Shown: positions 23,325-36,484, numbered from the stretch's first letter. The stretch: 64,000 bases of DNA from Dolomedes plantarius (GCA_907164885.2 OU015490.1:234412332-234476331), one strand, 5' to 3'. Notes: generated by a model not told the origin, from the letters alone. Numbers and translations: made by a program.

Positions 23325-24699
23325 AACTATATTTCAGCGTTAATTATTAATATAATTCAACCCCAATTTAAGTCTTTAAATGTAATTGTATTTAATTGAG
23401 GCTTCGTTTTGGCTAACTGAGAACTTGAATAGTAAAAAATAAGGTAGCATAAAGACAAAAAGATATTTTTCCTCGCAAATATTCAGATGCTGCTACTGAA
23501 GAAAAATCAACTAATACCCTGTAATGACTATCCTTGTGGGTATTTTAATTTACACTAAACTACCTGTTACACTTTAGGTCAGTTATTACTCGTATGTTTT
23601 GAAACCTTCAAGAAAACCTTTATATCGCCAAGCAAAAAAGTTTTATCATGAAATTTTTTTTCGTTAGATTTTTCTGTCTATTCGTGCTATTGGTATTTCC
23701 TGAATTGGAATTTATTTTGTCTGATTATTTTTAGAAGTAATTTTCTGAGCTTTAATGTGTGTTTTTGATAGTATTTTTGATTGCCTCATTAATTTTAAAA
23801 ATACAAGAAGTATTTTCTTTTCCTCGGGTTTGAGCTACTTTAGCTGGCCCAATTTTTGAAGATTTTTTTTTTTGGATTAGATGAGACTGCTCTAACTGAT
23901 GACAAACATAAAGGCAACTGAAAGGAAACTGAGCCATAAAGGCAAATAAAGGTTTTTAATGAATCCATATTTCTTCTGATCTCACGATGAGTTTGAAATA
24001 GATTAAAACTGGCTTAAATTTCAGTTAGCTGCCTTTTGTGCTTCATTCCTTTCTGTAGATGTTTTCTTGCCAAGTATAGCTGTCTTTGAATCTCACAGAA
24101 ATTTAAAAAAAATCAAGGCAATAACAGAGCAGCTGCTTTTGTGTGGTTTTCACAAAAAAAAATATCAAAATTCCTGAATGCCAACTGCGTGATTTGAAAT
24201 TCCAAAGGGATTTCAAATGCATTAGAGGATGTAATTTTAAATGCATTAAATGCTCTATAGGCAGGGACATTGTAAGATATCTTTATCTTTTTTTGTTCAG
24301 GTTATTGCAGCTTTCCCTTTGTCTTTGGTACAATTTGCTTTAACCTACTTTAAATGTTAAACGAGTGCGGGTCCAATTATTTAACTATTTTTTTAGTTAC
24401 AGACATTCTATAACAATATTTTCTTTTCTTCAAATGCGTCTTTAAATAAGAACTTTAAAAATAAAAACGCCTGAATAATTTGAAACTTTATGTTAAAAAA
24501 TTGAAATTTGAAATGTAGTGCATGTATTGGATGTATCTATTGAACCAGATTTGCAGATTTTTTTTCATTTTTGTGTCCACGAAAGGTGTTCAAATAATTT
24601 CCTTTTAGGCTTTATAAAAATTATTTAGTAACAATTTCAATTACTTTAAACGGCATATTTTTCCTGTGTGGAGGCACTTGTCATGAAGACATTTGTCTA
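23325..24699. other. AT-rich stretch, no recognised feature
   Basis: Open frames at 23752-23937 (minus) and 24143-24343 (plus) have no recognisable product and lack splice or motif support. Confidence 0.4.
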
Positions 24700-24835
24700 T
24701 ATTACACTGCAGTTTTTCTGGCCATTTTATCATGGGGGCACCAAATAGGTGGACCAGCATTACCCCCTATGAAGGGACGAAACAAACGGAAGCATTTTAG
24801 TGGCGCAACGCCGGGATTCGATCCGGTCTTTCTTC
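24700..24835 (-). mobile_element. SINE family 2 copy, 5'-truncated, minus strand
   Basis: On the minus strand a good B box (GATCGAATCCCGG) is followed by the family-2 body with TAATGCTGGTCCACCTATTT and GGTGCCCCCAT. The A box is missing, consistent with a 5' truncation. Confidence 0.58.
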
Positions 24836-27207
24836 TGTATGATTTCTTCTTTGATAATTTTTTTTAGCAATTTTTGCTCTGAAACAAAAATTCTGATGTC
24901 AATTTATTGAAAATAGGACAAAAGAATGCTGTACAAAATTTCATAGGAATATATTGTAAATAATTTCAGATATATCATTTTAAAGATGGCAGATGACGAA
25001 AAATCTCATTTTAAAAGATAAATTGTCTTGAAGTACAAATGTACAGTTGAATAAACGTATACATTACTGCATGAAACATTTGCATGTGACATTGGAATCG
25101 TCAAAGAAACCTTCGATTATATTTGTCTTATTTTAAAAGATTTATAATATGCATTAAGACAAGAAAATAAAAATACTCTTTTGGGGTAATTTGTAAGTGT
25201 CGGTCTCTCTTAATAGAGATAAATTTATTTCTTGAATATTGCAGAAAAATACAATTATATACAGTTAAAGCCATAACTCAGGATTTTTCCTAACATGCCA
25301 GAGAGCCAGGTTCCGCGCATCAAATCTTCCCTCCAATTTTCTTAAACACCGTTTCCCCGCTATCCCAACGACAAGAAAATAGTCTTGCGTTAATATTTTT
25401 CAAATAAAATATCAAAAATCTGTCACTTGCTGGTTTTAAAAAGCAGAAGACCTCGGGCCAACTGTTAGTAAAACGGATGAGCATGTTATGTCATCTTATC
25501 TTACGCCTGGAGACACACTATCACGACCTTGGAACAGATAGCGCGCAGACGATTTTGGTGAATGTGCGCACCTGTTGATATTTGTTTTCTTCATTTACTT
25601 TTGAAGACGTTCTCCAGTCTTTGACTTTTTAAATGACTGTCTTGTCTATGATTCCAGTCGTTAGAAATGTCTTCATAAGTTATTTTTTGATTAAGGGTAT
25701 ATGAAGAGTCAATTATGAAGGACAATTATCACTAATAATTTTCAAAATGATTGTCTTTATTTTTTTGAAAGATATTTTAATAAATATTGTTGTAATTACG
25801 TTTGGTGTACACACAAAGCAACGAAACACTAATTACATTTTATTAAGTGTAGTTATTTATCAGCATATTATTACCTGTTTTTTTATGTTTTTGTTCACCC
25901 AGCATGGTTTTGACATAAGCATTTCATTTTCTCGATTTTTCACACGCACGAAACTTTGTCGTGACCATCTAGAGGCAATGACCTGAAAATTTTCGAATTT
26001 TTTTGATTTCTTTCATTGGACTTTCTGATAAGAGTATTTTAATCATTACTTTACACTTATTGCTTCCTTAAATGAACTGACATAACTAGTCTATTTAAGT
26101 TATTAAGAAATTGTGAAGATAATTTTATGGCTTTTCTTTGAGAGATCGTGGTTTTTCTCTGTGCTTTATTTCTATTATATGTCTTTCTGTCTTAAGAATT
26201 CCTCAATGTGGAATGAAAACTTAAGCAGTTTCACATGCAATCATTCTCTGGTGAGCAATTCATTGTCAAGTTCGTTAACCGAGTTCAATAACGTCTAGCC
26301 ACGATAAACTAATTTTCCTCTAACAATAATTTTATACAGGAATAAATAGTAAGGAACGATTAAGTTGTTTTAGAGGAAAAAACAGTTTGTTAGCAAAATA
26401 ATGCAGGACGGAAATTAAATCATAATCTTATTAGTCTTCTTAGCGTCTAAGTTTATGTTACAAAGCGTATTATATAATTCTCAGTATAATTACATATTTC
26501 TGACAGTATTTTACGGACACACGCATAAGTTGAAAAATATAATAAAGAAACACATGAGATAATACGGTACTCATTGGATCATTATAGCAAATTGCTGTGT
26601 ATTAAAGCTAAATAAGATCAAAGCTTAATGCGCAGTAAATGAACCAGAATTATTCATTTGCTTTCTGTTTGTTGATTATATTTTGTTTACTTATGATAGG
26701 ATACGTTTCGGAAGAGCTTGAAGCTCATAAAAAAAAGGAATATATTAAAAACTACAAGCGATATGTCTTTTAAAACTAGCTCTGTTCCAAACGTTATTTA
26801 TGTTGCTGGCACTGCTTGGCAGATATTATTTTATTTGGAATTGCACATGCGCAAACTTATGTTTGTGTTAGAATGTGTTTATTGTATATGAGAATGTATT
26901 AATACAAAAAGTAAAAATAATAAGGAACAACTCTTTCAAGTATTTTCCGGAAAATATCTTCATCTACTGGTTTCGTTAATAGCTATATATCTTGCCTCCG
27001 GAAAACAAAAGCAGCATGAGTTTATCTTTGCCTTCACGTCTAAAATGCGGACCGGAGGGAAATTTTTAATGGAAGAAGTGTTGAAAGCGATGCAACTAAC
27101 GTGTGTTATGAGGTGTAAAATTTTTGCATTTCACGCTCTGCATCAGGCAAAATGCTTTAAACACGACCCTTTTAACTGTATAGAATTATAGCGATGAATG
27201 ATTTTAC
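24836..27207. other. About 2.4 kb AT-rich, no recognised gene
   Basis: No repeat pair, RNA gene or convincing open frame. Frames at 25747-25986 and 26113-26298 are rich in F, I and L through base composition alone. Confidence 0.4.
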
Positions 27208-27355
27208 CTAGCACAGAGGTATCTGTAGTGGATAGAGCATCTTTCAGGCCAAAAGTGATACGTGCTATTTTCGACTCTTCTTTTTTCAGCTCAACGCTCA
27301 ACGAAAGTAAAACGTTGTGGGGATGAACTCTTACTTTTGAAGGCTCTAAGCGCAC
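27208..27355 (-). CDS. Candidate internal exon, unknown product
   Basis: On the minus strand an acceptor-like TTGGCTCATTAG precedes position 27355 and a donor-like CTAG|GTAAAA follows position 27208. Between them lie 148 open bases. The product begins VRLEPSKVRVHPHNVLLSLS and continues mixed and charged, unlike the AT-driven frames around it. I do not recognise the protein. The donor is weak at its last positions and no neighbouring exon was found. It may be a real exon of a large-intron gene or a chance frame. Confidence 0.25.
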
Positions 27356-29559
27356 CTAATGAGCCAATGCAATTATTTGTGTCTGCATAATAAAGAAGCA
27401 AGTGGATGAAAGCATGTGCTCATTTCTTTTTTTTTATAAATTCGTGTCTCTTCTTTGGTTTCATTTGAATTTCTGAATTCCAGGAAAAAAAAATGCTTTG
27501 CAGTATTTAATAACTAAAAAATATTCATCTTTCGGTTTGAATAATTATCAAAGATATTCTTACTTTACTTTTCATGATTACTAAACACGTTTTCATATGT
27601 ATAAAATACTTTTTCGCAAAAACAAACTTTTATTCGCAGTGTTTTAAGAAAAGAAAAATAATACTTTTGTACCCTTTTGCTGAATAAAAACAGTTTGTCT
27701 TTATATCGTGATATTTTTGCTACATATCTGTACACGGCACCCAAAAGCACTTTAATATTCGTTAGACTCAGTGCTTGTAATTCATTTCTATAATGATAGA
27801 GATGCTCCTGGTATTCTCTGAGGGAATGCCTCATTATTAATAATAATGGGAAAATCCTATTTACATCAGAATTTTTCTTATCCTATAATAAATCAGTCCG
27901 ACTGCTCCCAGATAAATGTATGTCATGTAACCACACATTAGCAGCTGCATAAATTTCATGGATCTCCAAATATAGGGAAAAAAAAGAGGAAACAGCTGAT
28001 GTATTGCAGCTGCAAAGATTTACATATTGATTTCACAGATGTTTGTCACCAGTTACTCACGACCTGCAATGGAAACTTTTTGGGGAGTTTTTCGTTGTTT
28101 ATTACGAAAATTGCTCTCTATAGTTTTCGTTATAAAGATTTCTAAAATGAACAGGATGCTGATATCCCATTTAGAAAGGCTTAAAAAAAAAACACGTTGC
28201 GTGATATAACTGTTTACCAAAACCGGTACGGTATTGCTGGTCATTAACAAAATCACTCATGTGAGCATGAAGGATATGGTGGTAAATAAAATGGGACGTA
28301 TACGTGTTTTTTTTTCGCTCTTCCAGAAAAAGAAATGTTATCAGCCAGTTGGAATCTCGGACGCATCAGCAATACTAAAAGTACTCGGCTGATATCATTT
28401 TCAGCCTGCTTATATACGAACAAACAATCGAATCTATGATATGCTGTGTAACATCAAACTGATAAATACCTACTATTTTCATTTTCCTTTTTCTTATATG
28501 CTTCATAATGTTAGAACATATCGTAAATATATTGAAACAATATTGGAACATTATTAAGAAGAAATTAAAGGGTTTCTCATAATTGCAAAATATCAATTGA
28601 CCTTGTTGTACTTCAACAGTTTGGGGAAGCTCTAGTACCTCTTATAGAAAAACAAAGAAAATCAGTAAAAAAAAAAATCAAAAAATGAAGAAAAAAAGGC
28701 TTAAAATATTCACTATATTAAAAAATAAACAATTGGATATTGCAAATAAAAGGATAACCCTGAGATGACCATTTGATTTGTCTCAGTACTTCAGGGAACC
28801 TTTTTCGGTTCATTGACCTGCTTAGGCCTTCAGTGCCAAACTGTTAGGCCACAAAACAAAATAGCAAAATTTGTCTCCTAATAAATGACTCAATTATATT
28901 TATTAATTGAATTTATGACTTATTTAAACTGCTCGGCGTTATAAATTTAAAATGTCCAAAAGGGATATAAATAGATGTACTCTAAAACACAATCATTCTT
29001 AGAACATAAATCAAACTTCGTGTTACGCTCAATATGGACATTAGAATTTGATTTTTATTTTCTTGTTAGCATGACTCTGGCTTATCAACCGTTCAGGAGA
29101 TTACTGTATAGATGTCCAAACAGGCTTGCTGGGTTGCATGGAGAGGAATTGTCATGGGCTGTATATAAAATATATTATATATTTAATGTATTTAAGTAAG
29201 AAAAAATCATTTAATTTAAATTTTTTATATTAAATTATTTAAAACAGAAGGCAACATAAACATAAAATTAGTGGGATTTTCGACCTTGCATTTGTAAAAC
29301 TAATGTATCAATGTCTGATTCCATTGAAGATAGATTTTTTCAAAATTATATTGTAAAAGATATTGAGGTAGTTTCTATTATTCAATGAGTTTTAAAGATG
29401 CTCATCAGAAATTATTCATCTAAATTTACTCTTCGTGTGCTTCATTCTTTAAAATAGTTGTTCGCAAATGTACCCAGTGCAAAATAGCGATGCCACGAGT
29501 AAGTCGTGATTGTGAAACGAGTGATATTTCTTCTGTGAAGAGAGTTCTTAGGAAGTTTT
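27356..29559. other. AT-rich stretch, no recognised gene
   Basis: The minus-strand open frame at 27565-27834 (89 codons) has a partly protein-like start (REYQEHLYHYRNELQAL) but no motif, splice support or relative I can name. Nothing else is supported. Confidence 0.35.
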
Positions 29560-29614
29560 AGATATTGTAGGGCCGCATTACTATCTATTAAGGACCGTAG
29601 ATTGGACAGCCCTG
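29560..29614 (-). mobile_element. hAT terminal fragment
   Basis: Read on the minus strand from 29614, CAGGGCTGTCCAATCTACGG is a typical hAT-Charlie-type terminus, followed by GTCC and, further in, GCGGCCC. The other end was not found, so only a fragment is called. Confidence 0.42.
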
Positions 29615-29950
29615 GATTACAGCTTTAGAAGTCCTATTTATATTGTGGGATCACTATTTATACAAGGGGTTAATTAAGAGTGTAGTAATACTGGTTCACC
29701 AGGGGGACATTAAAAGAACTGTTCTTCCCGTGGCATGTCAAGAAGGAAAATAGTCTATAGTCTATATGGTCCAGGAGCCCTTTCTTACTTTACTTGTACT
29801 TCAACTGGTGGTCACAAAAATCATTGCCTCTTTCTTGAAACATACCTTTGCGTATTGCTAACGATGTTTTGCACATTTTTGTCCACGATATAAAACACCA
29901 ACGATTTGCTTTTTCAAACTAGCTATCACAATATAATAATAACCTTTATG

Positions 29951-30124
29951 TGCACGACGAAGATGGCCGAATGGCTAAGGCACTGGCATTCAGAACCAAA
30001 GGCTGTGGGTTCGAATCCCACTCTTGGCATGAACATTTGTAGCCGTTCGGAATCGTCTTTAAGCAGTAGGTCCCGGTCTAATTAGCCCTCGTGTAGCAAA
30101 AATTGACCGCAGCGCACCAAACCA
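29951..30124 (+). mobile_element. tRNA-derived SINE (family 1), best copy, 10-bp TSD
   Basis: The A box TGGCCGAATGG (29964-29974) and B box GGTTCGAATCC (30008-30018) sit at tRNA spacing. The T arm is a perfect 5-bp stem (GTGGG TTCGAAT CCCAC). The head resembles a tRNA but the acceptor stem does not pair, so it is not a functional tRNA. A body of about 95 bp follows, with TGTAGCCGTTCGGAATCG and AATTAGCCCTCGTGTAGC, ending in a CCAAACCAAA tail. Target duplications AACCTTTATG lie at 29941-29950 and 30125-30134. It would be transcribed by RNA polymerase III from its own boxes and moved by a LINE that is not in this window. Confidence 0.93.
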
Positions 30125-30134
30125 AACCTTTATG

Positions 30135-30688
30135 CTTACATAGTACCCTCTAAAAATGAAGATGAGACAATATCGAATGAACTTTTAATTCACAACCATA
30201 AATTTATTTAGAATTGCATGCACCTATTTAAGTTTGGGATAGATTATTGTTAAAATTATATTGCAAAATATATTAAGACGAAAATATTTAGACACAATTA
30301 TTTCAAGTAATTTGAGGATAATCTCTTCCTCTACTTACTTTAATTTAGCTATATAATATACCTTGAAACAATAAAGGTAAAATTAATATTATATCTTTGC
30401 TTTCCCATGAAAAATAATTTCCATATAAATTTCGGGTGGAAGGAAATGTTTCAAAATAATTTCATGGCTAATTTTTTTCACCGCATACCCGCTTCAACCA
30501 GTAGCCCAAAGGAAAGCGCAATTGTTCTTTTTTAGTTTTACTAAATATTAATACCAGGACCCAAACAATTTGTCCTTCCAACGAAATGAATTAGTTTATG
30601 TTGATATTTCTTACCTGTTCATTCGGCCAAATGTTAAACTGAAGAAGACTAGCAGTATGCAGATTTTCTGGCAGAGATTACTTCAGAG
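30135..30688. other. No recognised feature
   Basis: AT-rich DNA between the SINE and the 414-bp MITE. Confidence 0.4.
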
Positions 30689-30692
30689 TTAA

Positions 30693-31106
30693 GGCTGCCG
30701 TGTACTAACTCTATTGGATTCGCCCACCTCAATGTTAACCTATGGAGAAAATGTGTCTACTATTTACAGCTACATAAATGCTGGTAATTGAATAAAAATG
30801 GTATTTTCAGATAGCCTGAACTTTTCTGCACCTTGGAACAAGATTCATTTTATAAATTTCGTCCACCAAAGGAATTTAGGAGCGTTTAAAAACACTAGAC
30901 CAGATTTTTCCCATGATAATTTCAATTTTAATTTTATCTACATTTTATTAATAAATCGAAAAATGCCCCAAGGAGTAATTTTTTTTTCTTTGTTACGGGG
31001 TTCAATAAAAAAAATCTTTCAATCCTAGTCAGCAATCCTTGGACACATTTTCTCCATAGGTTAACACTGGAGTGAACGAATCCAATAGGGTTATCACACA
31101 CCAGCC
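30693..31106. mobile_element. 414-bp TTAA MITE with long TIRs, intact copy
   Basis: TTAA flanks both sides (30689-30692, 31107-31110). The ends match over roughly 60-65 bp, from GGCTGCCGTGTACTAACTC through CCTATGGAGAAAATGTGTC, read inward from either side. A second copy at 50315-52180 has exactly the same length once its inserted LTR is removed. TTAA targets suggest piggyBac-type mobilisation. The plus-strand open frame at 30798-31028 inside is not recognisable as a transposase. Confidence 0.87.
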
Positions 31107-31110
31107 TTAA

Positions 31111-32096
31111 CATGTCAGCTAGTGACTCTGCTATAAATGGGAGTCGATATAAATATTCATGGAAGCCATCATTTGTATGAAGCGATGTTAGAAACGTAGT
31201 TTTTGTGTTGTTGCTAATCTCTTACACTATATTGAATTATGTTGTTTTTACTCATGTTAATTTATTGAATGAAAGCTAATTAAAGTAGTATTAGCTAGTA
31301 AGGCATGAGTTTTACCTCAATGTATTTCAGCTGTATTCATATCTCCAGTCAAACGAAGCATACCATCAGTTTACCTATAGGGATCATTGATTTAGGTTAC
31401 ATAAACTGAAGAACCGTGAATCTTTTAGAGTTACTGCATGTATTTTCTTAACGTATAAGTTTTTAAAAATGGACCATGTAATTATGTATTCTTTATTATA
31501 TGTTTTTATACCATGTACTTTTTATAGCTATCAACTCTTCCCAAGAAATATCACACGCGGGCAAAAAAGAGATTTGATTAGTTTAAATTTAATTGGGTAA
31601 AAATTTACTCTGGCAGGGTTTAAAAGAATTTGTAACGAATTGAATGATTGATTACATTTACTTGTTTATATTTTTAAATGCCTCCATTAAGTCCAGAAAA
31701 CCTCCTGATTATCTACCATGCTGAATCTAGGCCACTTGCGCCTCAGCAGGTCATAGGTAGGTTAGAATTTTTCCTGGCAATAAACATTCTTCATATTACA
31801 TATATCAATTCTTCATATACTTCCTTTGAATTCAAACTTAAACCGGTAGTATGTGTCTCGTAATGCGAGAAAGGCGGCTATTTAACTGGCAGCCTAACAC
31901 ATTTTGCGCTTTGCACCCTAAGCCAGAACTTATTGCCGCCAAATAGCAAAGCATCAAAGGTCATGGCAAATTTTTTATGAGTGTCCCTATGCTTTATCAC
32001 CCTCGCCTTTGCATAGCAGAAAACTCATTTTTTTGGGTATTTCCATAGTAAGAGAAAAAAAAAAGGACTTTCAAGACAAAAGAAAGAGGTGGGTTT
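31111..32096. other. No recognised feature
   Basis: AT-rich. A pyrimidine-rich acceptor-like stretch ends at about 32048 just before the candidate terminal exon, but a stop follows in its frame. Confidence 0.35.
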
Positions 32097-32228
32097 ATGT
32101 ATAACGCAAAGAAATCCAGCTTTGAAGACGAGAACTACCTAAAGACGCCTACGATGTCCATGGAAAATCAGATACGCCCGTCTGTGGTCTTTCCAGAAAG
32201 GAAAGCATACTCATTAAGCGGCCTGTGA
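32097..32228 (+). CDS. Candidate 3'-terminal coding stretch, 43 codons, unknown
   Basis: A short open frame whose composition is protein-like rather than AT-driven. It includes KKSSFEDENYLKTPTMSMEN and ends VFPERKAYSLSGL before TGA. The frame stays open upstream to about 32052. A poly(A) signal AATAAA lies at 32336-32341, about 110 bases after the stop, which would suit a last exon. I do not recognise the product, and no convincing splice acceptor in the right frame was found. It could be a real gene end, a pseudogene or chance. Confidence 0.25.
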   Translation: MYNAKKSSFEDENYLKTPTMSMENQIRPSVVFPERKAYSLSGL

Positions 32229-32341
32229 ACACACACCAGCATCGTATTTGTATGAAAAGTACGTGGAAATATGTCTGGAAGGGGTTATGATTTATAGATT
32301 GTGTACAGTTGCTAGAATGCAAAGCTACAGGCGTGAATAAA

Positions 32342-33530
32342 TACGAGAAACCCTCATACAGGCTTGTCTAAACTTCCAACATTTAAAGAGCGTGGACAAA
32401 GGAGTTATTTTGGCAGTGCCATCATTTCATTCGGGCATAACATCTCTGTTAAACTGCTCACAGCTGCCGCAATGCATTCACAAGTTGTTTTATTCGTTTG
32501 AATTAAAGCATTTGATTAAAAGTGTAACGACAGGTCAAAAGTTGAAGCAAGAACCATTGAGTTTTAACCTAAACAAATGAAATATTATATGTGCCCGGAC
32601 ATGTATATAAAAATAGCTTTCAGTCTTTTATTTCTTGGCTTTTTATGAATACGTAAAGACTTCTTTCATGACAGGCAGTTACCGAGATGTCCGGTTTAAT
32701 AGGTTCGTACTTTATTTACAACAACAAAAAAATCTTTCGAAAAGATTTTTTTTTATTGTATTTGATGTTTAGAAAGTAACTAGAACAACAGCAAAAAATC
32801 TCAAAGGAAAACTCTACATTTAAAGGCTTTTGTGCAAAGTAAGATCTAATGATACGGTCAGAATATTTTAAAAAGTTTCCAGGGTATGAAGAAAGCTTCA
32901 AGTTGCTCGTTAGGAAATCGAAAATTTGCATAGTTTAATATGCTTAATTCTACGTGAAATACATACACAAAGCTGGTTCAGATATTTAGCCATTACTGAA
33001 GTGAATATTTGGATTATTAATAATTTGAAATAAAGATTAAGAAAAATTTTAACCTTTCATCAGAGAGAGGTCATATTACGAAATTATTTGTGAAGTAATT
33101 TAGTAATATTTAAAACACAAAATTCAGCGGTTCCGGTCCGTTTAAATTTCGAGTAGCAAAACGTCTCCGAAACGCTCCCGAAGTCAACAAAATTAAAATG
33201 ACTTAAAAGCACCAGTAGTAGGCAATATAAAAAATTTGCATGAATTCCTTTATTATAAGAATGGGATAAAAAATGTCATTGATGAAATGCCTTCCTGCCC
33301 AGGACTCATATGAGCCCGTTAAATCTGTAGAATGGAAAGTCATTCCATGTTGTCACAGGAAGGTACGAGCCCTCAAGATGACGACCCTCATCTAGGGTGT
33401 TGGACCATAATTCAAGTAGCACTTGGGGGTAATGTTGACTCATTTGTATGATGCTCGCAGCAAAGATGTAGTCAAGAATTTCCATGGAATATTGTGCGAA
33501 TGTCTCATGACAATTGCCCCCGTATTAAAA
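32342..33530. other. No recognised feature
   Basis: AT-rich with a slightly more GC-balanced piece at about 33280-33480 in which I recognise nothing. Confidence 0.35.
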
Positions 33531-34325
33531 TCTATATATATAAAACAGTTCCTTAACTGACTGATTCTCTGACTGACATACAACGCACAGACCAAACCGC
33601 TGGACCTAAAGGGCTGAAATTTTACAAGGCAATTCTTCTTATAATGTAGAGGTGCACTAAGAAAGATTTTTGAAAAATTCTTCTTAGATGTTTTTAAATT
33701 AAATTTTTAAGCCGTTTTAGTAACTTTTTTTAACTTTGCATTTAAAATAATAATTTGAGGGTTATGAAATTTATATCGCGAGAAAGATCCTAAAAATTCC
33801 TTCAAAATGAAATCTTTTTTGAATCTTTACCTCCATTTTCTGATTTTTGGTGAATTTTTAAAGATTCATTTTTAGAATTGAATTTATTAAGTGCTGATCA
33901 CGTGATTTCTTTTTCTGGTACTTTCAATAAATTTATCGTCTCGTGCCTAACAACTAAATAGACAAAATTTTTTTTTCTTCCTAATGCGGCAGACGATTGG
34001 ACATTATCCAAAAATATATTAAAATACAATAAAATATATAATGTTCCTGAAACTGTACTATATTAACTGTACTATAGTCTTTAGTATGTCCTATTACATT
34101 TAATTTAAATATTTTTTCTACATTATTTTGTCTATAAAAATATCCCTCACGATTTTTTATAAATATATATATTTTTTTTTTTTTACATCAATTGTATACA
34201 TTGATCGTCGTATTTATTATAAAATATATATATATATATTTTATTTTCTTTGGCATTAATTGCATACATTGACCGTTGTATTTAATTTGATTTTACTCCG
34301 TAGCGAAGTGCGGGTTTTCAGCTAG
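33531..34325 (+). mobile_element. Non-autonomous Helitron, family H1, copy 1
   Basis: Begins TCTATATATATAAAACAG after a host A and ends TTTTCAGCTAG before a host T, as expected for Helitron insertion between A and T. A short hairpin-capable GC segment (CCGTAGCGAAGTGCGGG) lies about 10 bases from the 3' end. It shares its whole layout with 35125-35828 and 58848-59527: the CATACAACGCACAGACC block, CCGCTGGACC, AAGGGCTGAAATTTT, then an AT-rich body. No Rep/helicase coding is present. Confidence 0.88.
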
Positions 34326-34645
34326 TCATTTTATAAATTTCATTGAAAGTGAAGAAATATGGATTACATATATGGCAATGGTGACAGTCGAAAATTAGAG
34401 CTTTGAAATTTTTCGACTAAGTTGTACATCGAAGAAGGGTGCCTCGAATCAAATACCGCACGTTCCTGCGCTATCCTCTCCTAGGGAGTAACTTTGGTTC
34501 TTCGATTGGGCGTTCCCATAATGAAGTAGCCAGCAAGTCTCGGAATGTGTAAAATTAATCCTCAAGTGGCTGCCGAAAGAAAAGAAAGTTTAAAAAGAGA
34601 AAAAAATTGAGATTATATTAGCACTTTCTAGATGTTAATTAATGT

Positions 34646-34647
<2 letters not shown>
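34326..34647. other. No recognised feature
   Basis: Short host-like DNA between Helitron copy 1 and the AT microsatellite. Confidence 0.4.

Positions 34648-34726
<79 letters not shown>
34648..34726. repeat. (AT)n microsatellite abutting a Helitron 3' end
   Basis: A long AT run that stops exactly where the minus-strand Helitron ends (CTAG). A second AT run lies at that Helitron's other border, so the Helitron seems to have inserted into an AT repeat. Confidence 0.92.
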
Positions 34727-34727
<1 letters not shown>

Positions 34728-36484
34728 TAGCTGTACCCGTCCCGGCGTTGCTCGGGTAATGCAATTACCAATTTTTTAGTAGCCTTAACCCTTTATTAAT
34801 GGGCGTCGCTGTCATCCTTTTCCTCACCACGATACATTATTTTACCCATATAAATTTAATCCCTTCTGGCACATTTTGGCAAAATTTTTGACATAGGATT
34901 ACTAATCGAATATCACTGTAATAGTAATCGATTTCCTTGAAAGCGAATATATCACATCCTCCACATGCTGAAATTCTTTGAAATCTTCATAGATTTTTTC
35001 CACAAATACACCACAAATTATATGATATTAACTAAGTGCTGGCCAAAAAAATTACGGCATTACTAAATGTGATTTTTTAATCGATTATCACTGCAATAGT
35101 AATCGATTTCCTTTAACCACCCAATCTATATATATAAAACAGTTCCGTAACTGACTCATTCATTCATTCATTCATTCACTGACTGACTGACATACAACGC
35201 ACAGACCATACCGCTGGACTTTAGGTCCAGCGGTTTGGTCTGAAAGGGCTGAAATTTTGCATGGCGATTCTTCTAATAGTGTAGGGGTGCACTAAGAAAG
35301 ATTTTTCAAAAATTCTTCTTAGCTTTTTTTAAATTAAATTTTTAAGCTGTTTTTTAAACTTTTTTTACGTTTGCATTTAAAATAATACATTGAGGGTTAT
35401 AAAATTTATATCACGAGAAAGATCATAAAAATTCCTTCAAAATGAAAATTTTTTGGAATTTTTACCTCCATTTCCTGATTTTTGGTGAATTTTTAAAGAT
35501 TAATTTTTAGAATTTAATTTATTAAATGCTGATCACGTGATTTCTTTTTCTGGTACTTTCAATAAATTTATCGTCACGTGCAAAAAAAATAGACAAAAAA
35601 ATATTTTTTTCTTGCTAATGCGGCAGACGATTAGACTTTATTTTGTCTATAAAAATATCCCTTACGATTTTTTTATAAATATGTTTTTTTTTTACATCAA
35701 TTGTATACATTGATCGTCGTATTTATTATAAATATATATATATATATATATATTTTAATTAATTGCATACATTGACCGTTGTATTTAATTTCAATGTACT
35801 CCGTAGCGAAGCGCGGGTTTTCAGCTAGTCATTCATAGAAGACAAACTGGTTTTTCTCCTATTTCACCCGCTGTACCTTCGTCCGGAAATGAAGAACGAA
35901 ATCTCCAAAATGAGATTTCTCGCAAGAGTTTCCGAATCATAAAATAAATTATTAAAAAATAACTACACTTTGTAAATTAATTTTGGTTCTGGCTTTCGAA
36001 ACTGTGATGTCTAGGGTCTCTGAGATAAAAATTTCGTAAAAATGTAACGACATTTACGTATTGATTCGACAATTTGGAAAAAAGGGTCACGGACAAAATC
36101 GCGTTTTTTTCCGAAAAACGGGTGCGTACAGGCGATCGAAAAAAAATCACAATTAATCGATAAATTAAGACAGACAATTTTAATTGTGATTTCCGTATAG
36201 TGTCATCTTTCCCGTATAGGCTCGTCCGAAAAAAAAATTTCTTGGACGGATACGTTAGGATTTACGGAGCTTTTACTCGTCCGGGAGCTCCAAATCGCGA
36301 CTAAATATTTAATTACGGAAAATCTAATTAAAAAATAGAAAAAAGGGCTTCGAGGTGCATAATGAGACCTCGGGAGGCATCTTCGCGTCGAATCTCAAGA
36401 CTGTCCGACCTACCGTCTTTGCGCTGCGCCGCGAGCAGACAAAAACTCGGTCACACACACACAGACTTTGCCTTTTATATATAA

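Noticed and set aside
29951..30025. Functional tRNA gene (A and B boxes, perfect T arm)
   Set aside because: The acceptor stem does not pair, a SINE body follows, and 10-bp target duplications flank the whole unit, so it is a SINE head.
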